DNA of 64,000 nt from Clostridia bacterium. GTDB lineage: Bacteria > Bacillota_A > Clostridia > Oscillospirales > CAG-272. The position numbers were made by a program, and so were the translations under genes. Under the pieces are notes generated by a model. That model had not been told where the DNA came from. It searched no databases and was given only the letters and a program-made list of their open reading frames with translations. This document shows, in pieces, positions 1 through 8,370 of the stretch (position 1 is the first letter of the stretch; the number at the start of each line of letters is the position of its first letter). The stretch lies in assembly GCA_017445115.1 (NCBI GenBank), contig JAFSUU010000048.1, forward strand, positions 1 through 64,000, written 5' to 3'.

Positions 1-1
1 G

Positions 2-577
2 GCCGAGGCGCTCGGCGCCAAGCTGATGCGGCACGACGCCGCGTGGCGTGCGCCGGACAAAAACCCCGAGCTGACCTTTGACGACGTGCTGCCGACGCTC
101 GCGGCAGGCTGCCGCGCCGTCACCGAATATGCAGCCGAAAAAGGCATTCGCACCATGACCGAAAACCACGGCCGCTTCGCACAGGGCTCCGAGCGGATGA
201 TCCGCCTTGTAAAGGCGGTGGATCACCCGAACTACGGCATTTTGATCGACATGGGCAACGTCACCGGCATCGATGAACATCCGCTGTCCGCCGTCAAGGC
301 GATGCTCCCCTATGCGTTCCATGTGCACTGCAAGGATTTCTTCATCCTGCCGGGCACGGCCGATCCCGGCGCAGGCTACAACCTCACCGAGCACGGCAAC
401 TACACCCGTCCCACCATCGTCGGGCATGGCAACGTGGATGTGAAAGCCTGCATCAAAGCCGTCAAAGAGTCCGGCTACCAAGGCGCGATGATGCTCGAAT
501 TCGAGGGCATGGAAGAACCGCTCGAGGCGGTCCGCATCGGCCACGACAATATGCGTCGGTATTGGGAAGAAGCTTGA
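2..577 (+). CDS. Sugar phosphate isomerase/epimerase, 5'-truncated
   Basis: The frame is open from base 2, so the start lies before the window; about 191 C-terminal residues remain. It matches the xylose isomerase-like TIM-barrel family, which interconverts or epimerises sugars or sugar acids. The usual metal ligands are visible: Glu in MTENHGRF, Asp in ILIDMGN, His in FHVHCKDFF and Glu near the end in MLEFEG. The sequence ends in YWEEA with the stop at 575-577. The substrate cannot be read from the sequence. Only 49 bases separate it from the dockerin gene downstream. A second, distant member of the same fold lies at 9076. Confidence 0.85.
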   Translation, partial: AEALGAKLMRHDAAWRAPDKNPELTFDDVLPTLAAGCRAVTEYAAEKGIRTMTENHGRFAQGSERMIRLVKAVDHPNYGILIDMGNVTGIDEHPLSAVKAMLPYAFHVHCKDFFILPGTADPGAGYNLTEHGNYTRPTIVGHGNVDVKACIKAVKESGYQGAMMLEFEGMEEPLEAVRIGHDNMRRYWEEA

Positions 578-626
578 CGCTTCCCTTCGTATAACAACCG
601 TATTTCGAGAAGGAGGACACACAAGT

Positions 627-3110
627 ATGAAAGCAAGACATTTGCTGGCCGTCATAGCGGCGCTTGCGCTGCTGATGACCGCCGTCTTCTCCGTGATGGG
701 GACCGCCTCGGTCGCCGTCGCCGAAGACGACACCTACAATTTCCTGAAGCAAGAATACATCGCCGAGGGCGAAGAAAACGTCACCATCAATGAGGATGGC
801 ACCTGGACCGCCACCGGCAACTTTGCGCTGGCTCCCAATGTCACCATCGACTACACGACCTTCAAGTATATCTTCCAGTTCTTCACCACCACCGGCCCGG
901 TCAAGATCACGTTGCTCGACCGCGATCCGAACGAAAACGGCTACGGCGATCACTGGATCGGTCTTTACGACAACTTTGTCGGCGACCAGTATTATCCGGT
1001 CGGCACATATGAGCGCATCGACAGCATCGAGGGCATCTACAACTGGAACATCCAGTACAGCGGCTGGAAGAACAAGGGAAACGCGACCATCCGCGCGATC
1101 TATTTTGAGTTTGAGAACCTGCCCTCCACCATCACGCTGACCAACTTCCGCATCAGCGGCAAGCCGTATGTGGAGACCACCACCACCGCGCCCACGCAGC
1201 CGCGCTACACCTGGGATTCCTCCAAAAACCTGACTCCTTTTGACGCGAGCGCGTGGAAAAACATCGGCGCGGGCGATTCGGATATCACCGTGAACGTCAG
1301 CAACAATGTGCTGGTGTTCGGCAACACGAACGGTCAATGGCCGTGCGCGTATGTCGACTATACCGACCCGCTGGTCGTCTCCCCCGCCGACACCGCGATC
1401 GAATACGACGTGGCGGCGATCGGGGAAAGCAACATCTATCTGTTCTTCGGCGAGGCCACCCCGCTGCACTATCAAAACGGTTGCTACCTCAGCCTCAACA
1501 AAGCGATTGCGGGCACCACAGCGGACTTCACCGGCAGCTACAGCGGCACGCTGTATTTTGAAGACCTCACCTTCCCCGAGGGCGCGCTGGATCAAAATGG
1601 CAACGTCGTCATCACCGGCATCAAAGTGTTTGCGATCAGCGGCGAAGCGAGCAGCGACGTCGTGCGCATCAACAAGATGAACATGCTGTACAACAAAGAC
1701 AGCAGTCAGTCGTCCGCCACCACCGCGGCCACCACGACCACTGTGGCCACCCTTCCCACCACGACCAACACCACCGATACCACCACGACCACCGCGACCC
1801 AGCCGGTCGTTGTCGGCCCGGATGATTTCCTCAAAGAGGAATACATCGCCGAAAATCCCGAAAATGTGCAGGTCAACGCGGACGGCAGCTGGACAGTCTC
1901 CGGTAACTTTGCCTTGGCACCAAACTTCGCGTTTGATTACACCAAGACCGTGAACATCATCCAGAAATTTACCTCCGACGTGCCGGTCAAGATCACCCTG
2001 CTCGACCGCGATCCCAATGGCATCTACGAAGACCACTGGATCGGGCTTTATGACAACTTCGTCGGCCCCGAATACTATCCGGCGGGCACCTATGACCGCG
2101 CCGATAACCTCTCCGGCATCTGGACGTGGAACGTCAAAAACAGCAACTGGGGCAACACCGGCACGGCGACCGTGCGCGCGATCTATTTTGAGTTCCAGGG
2201 CACTCCGAACGCGACCATTCAGACGCTGAAGCTGGCCGTCCCCGCCCCGACCACCACGACCACCGTAGCCACGACGACCACCACCATCGCCACCACCACG
2301 CAGCCCACCCAGCCGCGGTATGAGTGGGATTACACCTTTGCTCTCGCGCCGCTGGATGCGAACGCATGGAGCGGTGAAGCGGTACAGGGTTCCGGCATCA
2401 TCGTGTCGGTTTCGGACGGTGCGCTCGTGTTCGGCAACACCGCCGGCAACTGGCCGGACGGCTATGTCACCTATGATCGTCCGTTTTTTGTGAACGCAAA
2501 AGACACCGCGATTGCTTACGATGTGGAAGCCAAAGGCGAAATGGCGATTGTGCTGTTCTTCGGCGACGCCACCCCGACCAGCTATGACAACGGCTGCTAT
2601 ATCCGCCTCAACGCCGCGATCGCCGGTTCCGACGCCGACTTCACCGGTGCGCACGAAGGCACGATCTATTTTGAGGATCTGAACCTCCCGGCAGGCGCGG
2701 TCGACGAATTCGGCAACGTCAAGATCACCGGCATCAAGGTGTTTGCGATCGGCGCGGCAGCGAACAACATCGCGCAGATCAACCGTCTCGACCTGCTCTA
2801 TAACGGCGCGGTCACCACCACGACGGAAGCTCCGACCACAACCGCCACCATGGCCACCACGACTACCACCGTCGTCACCACAACCACCGAACCGGCCACC
2901 ACCACGACCTCCAACCCGGTGTTTGATAATGGCGATCTCGATTGCAGCGGCAATATCAACATGGAGGATGCATTCACCCTCTATCGCGCGGTCAGCGGTC
3001 AAACCGAACTGACACCCGATCAGGAAGTGCTCGCCGATATGGACGGCAACGGCGTCATCAACATCGCCGACGCCTATAGACTGTATCGTATGGCGTCCGG
3101 CCTGGCATGA
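627..3110 (+). CDS. Secreted dockerin protein with two copies of an A-B module pair
   Basis: This 827-residue protein has a signal peptide (residues 1 to about 33) and is exported. The order is module A1 (about 36-187), module B1 (192-355), a Thr-rich linker, A2 (400-540), a Thr-rich linker, B2 (563-728), a Thr-rich linker and a type I dockerin (767-827). Module A carries GDHWIGLYDN and NFALAPN motifs; module B carries RYxWD, FGNT and LFFG motifs. The dockerin has two calcium-loop halves (DLDCSGNINMEDAF and DMDGNGVINIADAY), so it should dock to a cohesin. I see no catalytic domain; a carbohydrate-binding beta-sandwich role for A and B is inference. An AAGGAGG site precedes the ATG. It is the first of three tandem paralogues. 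A long antisense open frame over this gene is a by-product of its GCC/ACC codon bias. Confidence 0.88.
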   Translation: MKARHLLAVIAALALLMTAVFSVMGTASVAVAEDDTYNFLKQEYIAEGEENVTINEDGTWTATGNFALAPNVTIDYTTFKYIFQFFTTTGPVKITLLDRDPNENGYGDHWIGLYDNFVGDQYYPVGTYERIDSIEGIYNWNIQYSGWKNKGNATIRAIYFEFENLPSTITLTNFRISGKPYVETTTTAPTQPRYTWDSSKNLTPFDASAWKNIGAGDSDITVNVSNNVLVFGNTNGQWPCAYVDYTDPLVVSPADTAIEYDVAAIGESNIYLFFGEATPLHYQNGCYLSLNKAIAGTTADFTGSYSGTLYFEDLTFPEGALDQNGNVVITGIKVFAISGEASSDVVRINKMNMLYNKDSSQSSATTAATTTTVATLPTTTNTTDTTTTTATQPVVVGPDDFLKEEYIAENPENVQVNADGSWTVSGNFALAPNFAFDYTKTVNIIQKFTSDVPVKITLLDRDPNGIYEDHWIGLYDNFVGPEYYPAGTYDRADNLSGIWTWNVKNSNWGNTGTATVRAIYFEFQGTPNATIQTLKLAVPAPTTTTTVATTTTTIATTTQPTQPRYEWDYTFALAPLDANAWSGEAVQGSGIIVSVSDGALVFGNTAGNWPDGYVTYDRPFFVNAKDTAIAYDVEAKGEMAIVLFFGDATPTSYDNGCYIRLNAAIAGSDADFTGAHEGTIYFEDLNLPAGAVDEFGNVKITGIKVFAIGAAANNIAQINRLDLLYNGAVTTTTEAPTTTATMATTTTTVVTTTTEPATTTTSNPVFDNGDLDCSGNINMEDAFTLYRAVSGQTELTPDQEVLADMDGNGVINIADAYRLYRMASGLA

Positions 3111-3132
3111 TCCATTCTTTCTCCATCTCTCG

Positions 3133-3164
3133 TCCCCCGCGGAATACCGCGGGGGACGTTTTTT
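3133..3164 (+). terminator. Rho-independent terminator after first dockerin gene
   Basis: A 10-bp GC stem (3133-3142 with 3147-3156, arms TCCCCCGCGG and CCGCGGGGGA) is followed by a T-rich tail, 23 bases after the stop codon. Confidence 0.85.
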
Positions 3165-3177
3165 GATGCGCGCTTTT

Positions 3178-3249
3178 TGTTCAATTTGTTTATATAATCT
3201 GCTCTGTTTTCACAATGGACTAGCTTTTTGGTTATATAGATTGTATACT
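3178..3249 (+). promoter_or_regulatory. Promoter block of second dockerin gene (repeated at 4699)
   Basis: A TATACT -10 box (3244-3249) sits 17 bases after a conserved TAGCTT (3221-3226). The block also contains TTTGTT and AATCTGCTCT, which recur in the same order and similar spacing upstream of the third dockerin gene. The -35 is poor for the housekeeping sigma factor, so an activator or alternative sigma factor is possible. Confidence 0.5.
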
Positions 3250-3320
3250 TATCCTTGTGTAGAAATCGTTGTTTCTATATGTTCAAATCCCATACTATAT
3301 TTTTAAGGAGGACACACACT

Positions 3321-4628
3321 ATGAAAGCAAGACATTTGCTGGCGGTTGTTTCGGCTCTCGCGCTGCTGATGACGGCGTTCTTCACCGTGGCCGGTCTCAC
3401 CTCTGTGGCGGCAACCGAAGAAGAGCTCGACTTCCTGCAGGAAGCGTACATCGCAGAAGGCGCTGAAAACATCCAGATCGAAGAAGACGGCACCTGGACG
3501 GTTACCGGCAACTTTGCTCTGGCGCCGAACACCACCATCGACTACATGACCCAAAAGTACATCTTCCAGTATTTCACCAGCGACGTGCCGGTGAAGATCA
3601 CCGTTCTTGACCGCGATCCGCAGTGGGTATCCGGCGATACGCCGGTTGGTTACGGCCAGCACTGGATCGGGCTCTATGACAACTGGGTCGGCCCGGAGTA
3701 TTTCCCGGCTGGCACCTATGAGCGCTGCGACAATTTCAGCGGCATCTACACTTGGAACAAGTGGAATCCGGAAGGCAAAGCGACCATCCGCGCGATCTAC
3801 TTTGAATTCCAGGGCGCCCCGACGGCGACCTTCAAAGACATTCGCATCAGCGAATTCCAGGATCCGAAGACCACTACCACCGCTCCGACCGAAGCGCGCT
3901 ATGAGTGGGATTCCTGCGCATCCCTCGTGCCGGCGAATGTCGACGCTTGGACCAGCATCCCCGCGGGCGACAACTCCAATGTGACCGTCACCGTCGACGA
4001 CAGCACGGTCATCTTCGGCAACGACAACGGTGCCTGGCCGGCGGCTTACACGGTGTATGACGCGCCGTTTGTTGTCTCCCCCGACGACACCGCGATCGAA
4101 TATGACATCGTGGCGCGCGGCGACACGAACATCTATCTGTTCTTCGGCAACTCGACCCCGACCGAAGGCAACTATCAGGCGGATCAATACTACAGCCTGA
4201 CCGATGGCGATAAGGGCGGCAAGCTCTCCGGCACCATCTATTTTGAAGACCTCGAGCTGCCAGCCGGCGCGTTCGATGAGAGCGGCAACGTGGTCATCTC
4301 CAGCATCAAGATCTTCGTGGTCGGCGATGCGGCCGCGAACCTCGTGCAGATCAACAAGCTGAACCTCCTCTATAACGCGATTGAGGAAGTCACCACCACG
4401 ACCGGTGAAGATATCACCACCACGACCGAAGGCCCGGTTCCCACCATCATGGGCGACTTCGACGGCAACAGCATTGTCAACATGGCGGACGCGTTCACCC
4501 TCTATCGTGCGGCGAGCGGCCAGATCAACCTGTCCGACGCGCAGACGGCGGTTGCGGATATGGACGGCAACGGCATCATCAACATCGCGGATGCGTTTGC
4601 TCTCTATCGCTCGGTGTCCGGTTCGTAA
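3321..4628 (+). CDS. Secreted dockerin protein, single A-B module pair
   Basis: This 435-residue paralogue of the preceding gene contains a signal peptide, module A (about 34-187), module B (192-355), a short Thr-rich linker and a type I dockerin (376-435; DFDGNSIVNMADAF and DMDGNGIINIADAF). The start was chosen at 3321 because AAGGAGG lies 9 bases upstream and the signal peptide MKARHLLAV begins there, as in the first paralogue; the frame is open further upstream but without a ribosome site. The ribosome site and first codons are almost identical to those at 620-655, showing recent duplication. It is probably transcribed alone from its own promoter and ends at its own terminator. Function beyond scaffold docking is unknown. 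Confidence 0.87.
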   Translation: MKARHLLAVVSALALLMTAFFTVAGLTSVAATEEELDFLQEAYIAEGAENIQIEEDGTWTVTGNFALAPNTTIDYMTQKYIFQYFTSDVPVKITVLDRDPQWVSGDTPVGYGQHWIGLYDNWVGPEYFPAGTYERCDNFSGIYTWNKWNPEGKATIRAIYFEFQGAPTATFKDIRISEFQDPKTTTTAPTEARYEWDSCASLVPANVDAWTSIPAGDNSNVTVTVDDSTVIFGNDNGAWPAAYTVYDAPFVVSPDDTAIEYDIVARGDTNIYLFFGNSTPTEGNYQADQYYSLTDGDKGGKLSGTIYFEDLELPAGAFDESGNVVISSIKIFVVGDAAANLVQINKLNLLYNAIEEVTTTTGEDITTTTEGPVPTIMGDFDGNSIVNMADAFTLYRAASGQINLSDAQTAVADMDGNGIINIADAFALYRSVSGS

Positions 4629-4646
4629 TGATTGTTTGATCTTCCC

Positions 4647-4680
4647 GATCCCCCGCAGATCCTGCGGGGGATCTTCTTAT
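4647..4680 (+). terminator. Rho-independent terminator after second dockerin gene
   Basis: A 12-bp stem (4647-4658 with 4662-4673) is followed by TTCTTATT. Confidence 0.8.
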
Positions 4681-4698
4681 TCCCTACCTAATTATATT

Positions 4699-4773
4699 TT
4701 TGTTCACTTTGTTCATGCAATCTGCTCTTTTTGCGAGTGGGACTAGCTTTTTATGCGTGGGATTTTGTATACT
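4699..4773 (+). promoter_or_regulatory. Promoter block of third dockerin gene
   Basis: TAGCTT (4744-4749), an 18-base spacer and TATACT (4768-4773) repeat the elements seen before the second dockerin gene, with TTTGTT and AATCTGCTCT upstream in the same order. Confidence 0.5.
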
Positions 4774-4813
4774 AAAAATAAGGTATATAAAATCCCAAAG
4801 GAGGTCATTCCTT

Positions 4814-6187
4814 ATGGTACATGCAAAACATCTCGTAGCCGTCATGGCGGCTTTGGCGCTGCTGATGACGGCGATCTTCTCCGTCGTCGGCACCGTGTCG
4901 GTCGCGGAAAACGCCTTTGAGCTGGATTTTCTGGATGAAACCACCATCGCCGAAGGCTCCGAAAACGTGACCGTCAATGGAGACGGTTCCTGGTCGGTCA
5001 CCGGCAACTTTGCTTTAGCGCCGAATCTGGAATTCGACTACACCAAAACCGTCAACATCGTGCAGAAATTCACCTCCGACGTGCCGGTGAAGATCACCCT
5101 GCTCGATCGCGACCCCGACGGCGTTTACGGCGACCACTGGATCGGGCTTTACGACAACTTTGTCGGCCCCGAATATTATCCGGCGGGCAGTTACGATCGC
5201 ACCGATAACCTCTCCGGCATCTGGACGTGGAATGTGAAAAACAGCGGCTGGAAGAACAGCGGCAAAGCGACCGTGCGCGCGATCTATGTCGAGTTCCAGG
5301 GCAATCCGACGGCAACCTTCAACGACCTGCGCCTCTATACCCCCGCCACGACCACCACAACGCCCGCGCCTACCACCACAACAACGGCGCCCACCCAGCC
5401 GCGCTACACCTGGGAAAACACCGCGTCGCTCATCCCGCTCGACACGTCCAAGTGGTCGAACATCCCGGTCGGCGGTTCCGATATCATCGTGACGACATCC
5501 GGCAATTCCCTCATCTTCGGCAACACGGCAGGCAACTGGCCGTCAGCCTACACGATCTATGACAAGAAATTCGTCGTGACACAGGCCAAAACCGCGATCG
5601 AATACGATTTTGTTGCAACAGGCGAAACCAACATCTACCTGTTCTTCGGCGATTCCATTCCGGTGGAAGGTTCTTGGCAGAACGATCAGTTCTACAGCCT
5701 CACGGGTGGCGACGTTTCCGGCACGCGCAGCGGCACGATCTATTTGGAGGACATCAACCTGCCGGCGGGCGCGTTTGACGAAAACGGCAACGTGGTCATC
5801 TCCAGCATCAAGATCTTCGCGATCGGCGGCGCCTCGAACAACCTCGTGCAAGTCAACAAACTGAACCTGCTGTATGACACAGTGGAAATTGCCACCACCA
5901 CGACCGAAGCGCCGACCACCACCGAACCGGCCACAACCACAACTGAGCCGACGACCGCCACGACCGAAGCGCCAACCACGACAACCAATCCGGCGCCCGT
6001 TATGAGCGGCGATATGGACGGCAACGGCGTGCTGAACATGGCGGATGCGAGCACGTTCTATATGGCAGTCAGCGGCCGCGCCCGGCTGACCGATGCACAA
6101 GCGGCGGTCGCCGATATAAACAACGACGGCCTCATCAACATGATGGACGCGCTGATCCTCTATCTGCAAGTCTCCGGCCAAGCATAA
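4814..6187 (+). CDS. Secreted dockerin protein, single A-B module pair
   Basis: The third tandem paralogue has 457 residues: signal peptide (to about residue 32), module A (33-185), Thr/Pro linker, module B (195-357), a longer Thr-rich linker and a type I dockerin (396-457). The second dockerin half reads DINNDGLINMMDALILY, somewhat diverged from the other two copies. The start at 4814 follows AAAGGAGG; an upstream in-frame ATG has no ribosome site and would precede the promoter's -10 box. Modules A and B align with the sister proteins along their full length, including GDHWIGLYDN and LFFG. It carries no recognisable enzyme domain and, like its sisters, is probably a cell-surface or cellulosome-type component. 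Confidence 0.87.
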   Translation: MVHAKHLVAVMAALALLMTAIFSVVGTVSVAENAFELDFLDETTIAEGSENVTVNGDGSWSVTGNFALAPNLEFDYTKTVNIVQKFTSDVPVKITLLDRDPDGVYGDHWIGLYDNFVGPEYYPAGSYDRTDNLSGIWTWNVKNSGWKNSGKATVRAIYVEFQGNPTATFNDLRLYTPATTTTTPAPTTTTTAPTQPRYTWENTASLIPLDTSKWSNIPVGGSDIIVTTSGNSLIFGNTAGNWPSAYTIYDKKFVVTQAKTAIEYDFVATGETNIYLFFGDSIPVEGSWQNDQFYSLTGGDVSGTRSGTIYLEDINLPAGAFDENGNVVISSIKIFAIGGASNNLVQVNKLNLLYDTVEIATTTTEAPTTTEPATTTTEPTTATTEAPTTTTNPAPVMSGDMDGNGVLNMADASTFYMAVSGRARLTDAQAAVADINNDGLINMMDALILYLQVSGQA

Positions 6188-6217
6188 CCCGCTCTAATAT
6201 AAAGTATACAGTTCGAA

Positions 6218-6255
6218 CCCCCCGACAGAATGAAAAATTCTGCCGGGGGTTTTTC
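6218..6255 (+). terminator. Terminator of third dockerin gene, copy 1 of a duplicated unit
   Basis: Arms 6218-6230 and 6238-6250 form a GC-rich stem with one mismatch, followed by TTTTTC. The same 37 bases recur at 6503-6539. Confidence 0.85.
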
Positions 6256-6502
6256 AAACTGCCGAAAAAGGCACAGACCGCCGAAAAGGATACAGGAAAC
6301 GTCTTTCAAAGCTTTCTGTAACATTCGGTTGCAATTCATCGCATGTCTTTCAGCCCTTGAAAGCACGAGAGCTTTCAAGGGCTGCGGCTATCCGCCATAT
6401 TGCCCTCTAGCGTATACACATACGCCGACGATGGCAACATGACGGATTCTGCACTCTTTTTCGGCAGCCTGCAGCGTGTCAAACTTCCGTTTGACACGCT
6501 GA

Positions 6503-6539
6503 CCCCCGACAGAATGAAAAATTCTGCCGGGGGTTTTTC
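6503..6539 (+). terminator. Duplicated terminator, copy 2
   Basis: An exact copy of 6219-6255, directly preceded by a second perfect hairpin (6472-6501). It separates the dockerin cluster from spoIIGA. Confidence 0.75.
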
Positions 6540-6569
6540 TTTCGCCAAACTTCGCTCTCCCTGCCGCCG

Positions 6570-6575
6570 TATAAT
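6570..6575 (+). promoter_or_regulatory. -10 box of spoIIGA-sigE
   Basis: TATAAT lies 25 bases before the spoIIGA start. No good -35 lies 17 bases upstream. In Bacillus the spoIIG promoter also lacks a normally spaced -35 and needs Spo0A; I find no clear Spo0A box here. Confidence 0.4.
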
Positions 6576-6600
6576 AGACGCTGTCGGGAGGCGACCCCAC

Positions 6601-7440
6601 ATGGTGATCTATATCGACGTGCTGCTGTTTCTCAATTTGTTGATCGACTATCTGCTGCTGTCCGGCGTATCCCGGCTGCTGCACGAACCGACCGCAAAAC
6701 GGCGCCTGATCGTCGGTGCGGCGATCGGCGCGGCTTCCTCGCTTGTGATCCTGCTGCCGCCGCTGCCGCTGATCGTGTCAGCGGCGATCAAGCTGCTTTT
6801 TGCCGCTTTGATGGTGCGCGCCGCGTTTCGCTATCGCGGATTCCGCCGCTTTCTGCGGCAAACCGCGCTGCTGTTTTTGATCGGCGCGCTGTTCGCCGGT
6901 ATTTGTATGCTGCTCTATCTTCTGCTGCCGAGCGGCATCCTCGTGCAAAGCGGCGTTGTCTATTACGACATCCCGCCGCTGCTGCTCATCCTGCTGACCG
7001 TCGCCGCCTATGGCGGGCTGACGCTCTTTGACCGCCTGACCGAACGCCGGGTGGCCGCCGGATGCGCCTATCGCCTGTCGCTGACCTCGGGCGGCGACAG
7101 CGTAACGCTGCGGTGTATGCTGGATACCGGGCTGCACCTGCTCGAAAGCTTTTCCGGCGCACCGGTCATCCTCGCCGACCGCGCCGCTATCGCGCCTGTC
7201 TGCCCAGCGTTGCTTCATCACAGTCTGGACGCTCCCGCGCCGTCCATTCGCTATATCCCCTTTTCCAGCGTCGGTGGAAACGGATTGCTGCCGGCCTTCC
7301 GGCCGACGCATGCCACCCTGTCCGGCGGCGGCAAAACCACCCCCATCGACGGCGTTTGGATCGCTGTGACCGACACGCTCGGGAGAGGGGAATACGACGC
7401 GCTGATCGGTCCACCAGTCATCTCACTGCTTTGTCCGTGA
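6601..7440 (+). CDS. spoIIGA: Sporulation sigma-E factor processing peptidase SpoIIGA
   Basis: This 279-residue protein begins MVIYIDVLLFLNLLIDYLLL, typical of the SpoIIGA membrane half. Five hydrophobic segments fill residues 1 to about 145, and the C-terminal half contains the aspartic protease motif DTG in MLDTGLHL. In known sporulators it sits in the forespore septum and cleaves the propeptide of sigma E in the mother cell after a signal from SpoIIR. GGGAGG precedes the chosen ATG; the longer upstream frame runs through the terminator. It lies directly upstream of sigE, its substrate gene, as is usual in Firmicutes. It implies an endospore former. Confidence 0.92.
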   Translation: MVIYIDVLLFLNLLIDYLLLSGVSRLLHEPTAKRRLIVGAAIGAASSLVILLPPLPLIVSAAIKLLFAALMVRAAFRYRGFRRFLRQTALLFLIGALFAGICMLLYLLLPSGILVQSGVVYYDIPPLLLILLTVAAYGGLTLFDRLTERRVAAGCAYRLSLTSGGDSVTLRCMLDTGLHLLESFSGAPVILADRAAIAPVCPALLHHSLDAPAPSIRYIPFSSVGGNGLLPAFRPTHATLSGGGKTTPIDGVWIAVTDTLGRGEYDALIGPPVISLLCP

Positions 7441-7470
7441 TCTCATTTTGAAAAAGGAGCTGACCTTGCC

Positions 7471-8175
7471 ATGTTCACCCGTCTTTTGATCCGCCTTGCC
7501 CGTCTGTTCCGCCGCCGTCCGCACGGCGATATCCATTATATCAACGGTGCGGACACCCTTCCTTCGCCGCTGACGCCGGAAGAAGAAGCCGCCGCGTTTG
7601 CCGCACTCGCGCAGGATGATCCCGGCGCGCGGCAGACGCTGATCGAGCACAACCTGCGGCTGGTTGTGTACATCGCCCGGAAATTCGAAAACTCCGGCAT
7701 CGGGATCGAAGATCTGATCTCCATCGGTACCATCGGGCTGATCAAAGCGGTAAACACGTTTTGTCCGGGCCGGGGCATCAAACTCGCCACCTATTCCTCC
7801 CGCTGCATCGAAAACGAGATCCTCATGCACCTGCGCAAAACCGGAAATCAGCGGCTCGAAACCTCGCTCGATGAACCTCTCAACGTCGATTGGGACGGCA
7901 ACGAACTGCTGCTCTCCGATGTGCTCGGCAGCGACGCCGATCTGGTCAGCCGTCCCATCGAAGAAGAATCGGAACGGATGGTGCTGCTGCGCTGCGTCGG
8001 CAAACTGTCCGAACGAGAACAGCGCATCCTGCGACTGCGGTTTGGGCTGTACGGCACACAGGAGCACACACAAAAGGAAGTGGCCGATTTGCTCGGTATC
8101 TCACAATCCTACATCTCCCGTCTCGAAAAGAAAATTATCAAGCGTCTCCGGGACGAACTGGAAAAAGCAGGATAA
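7471..8175 (+). CDS. sigE: RNA polymerase sporulation sigma factor SigE (precursor form)
   Basis: This 234-residue sigma-70 family protein directs early mother-cell transcription during sporulation. Region 2 ([47 protein letters not shown]) and region 4 ([34 protein letters not shown]) are complete. The basic N-terminus followed by [15 protein letters not shown] matches the pro-sequence and its processing site, cut by SpoIIGA. It follows spoIIGA by 30 bases with AAAGGAG upstream. The sigG gene that often comes next is absent; hairpin repeats and an unrelated gene follow. All 23 arginine codons are CGN. Confidence 0.95.
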   Translation: MFTRLLIRLARLFRRRPHGDIHYINGADTLPSPLTPEEEAAAFAALAQDDPGARQTLIEHNLRLVVYIARKFENSGIGIEDLISIGTIGLIKAVNTFCPGRGIKLATYSSRCIENEILMHLRKTGNQRLETSLDEPLNVDWDGNELLLSDVLGSDADLVSRPIEEESERMVLLRCVGKLSEREQRILRLRFGLYGTQEHTQKEVADLLGISQSYISRLEKKIIKRLRDELEKAG

Positions 8176-8183
8176 AAGGTCGT

Positions 8184-8253
8184 CGATATACGGGTGCTGA
8201 CGCACCCGTGCGATATATTGGCGGTGCCAATGCGATATACCGCCTGACGGCGG
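8184..8253. repeat. Triplet of CGATATA-linked hairpins
   Basis: Three consecutive units each start with CGATATA (8184, 8211, 8233) followed by a perfect small hairpin: 8190-8197/8202-8209, 8217-8222/8226-8231 and 8240-8244/8249-8253. Units 1 and 3 share the loop TGAC. It looks like a palindromic intergenic repeat downstream of sigE. A poly-T tail is missing, so it is not a standard terminator. Confidence 0.55.
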
Positions 8254-8303
8254 CGAGGACGTAGGGCGCGGGCGCGGCTATCGCCGCGGGATTCCGCACC
8301 GGC

Positions 8304-8332
8304 TTGCCATTTGTCGAAAAGCGTGGTATAAT
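8304..8332 (+). promoter_or_regulatory. Promoter of the cation exporter gene
   Basis: TTGCCA (8304-8309), 17 bases, TATAAT (8327-8332). The leader to the start codon is only about 30 bases, too short for the manganese riboswitch often found before this family. Confidence 0.75.
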
Positions 8333-8370
8333 AACTCGAACAATCCAAAAGAAAGCTAGGAACTGTGACT

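Larger units (their letters stand above)
6188..6600. other. Hairpin-rich intergenic stretch with a duplicated terminator
   Basis: I see no gene here. It holds two identical 37-bp terminators (6219-6255 and 6503-6539), a 14-bp perfect hairpin (6351-6364 with 6371-6384), a 13-bp perfect hairpin (6472-6484 with 6489-6501) and the -10 box of spoIIGA. Open frames across it are short and overlap the hairpins. Confidence 0.75.

Noticed and set aside
462..3002. An 846-codon open frame on the minus strand opposite the first dockerin gene
   Set aside because: It is Gly/Arg/Asp-rich, has no ribosome site and mirrors the Thr/Ala codon bias of the dockerin gene, which has a signal peptide and recognisable domains.
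3303..6181. Long minus-strand frames opposite the second and third dockerin genes
   Set aside because: Same codon-bias shadow; the translations repeat the same low-complexity character.
8184..8253. CRISPR-like array
   Set aside because: Only three units, 22-27 bases apart, with hairpins rather than unique spacers, and no cas gene nearby.
8333..8370. Manganese (yybP-ykoY) riboswitch before the cation exporter
   Set aside because: The distance between the promoter's -10 box and the start codon is only about 38 bases, far too short for that RNA.
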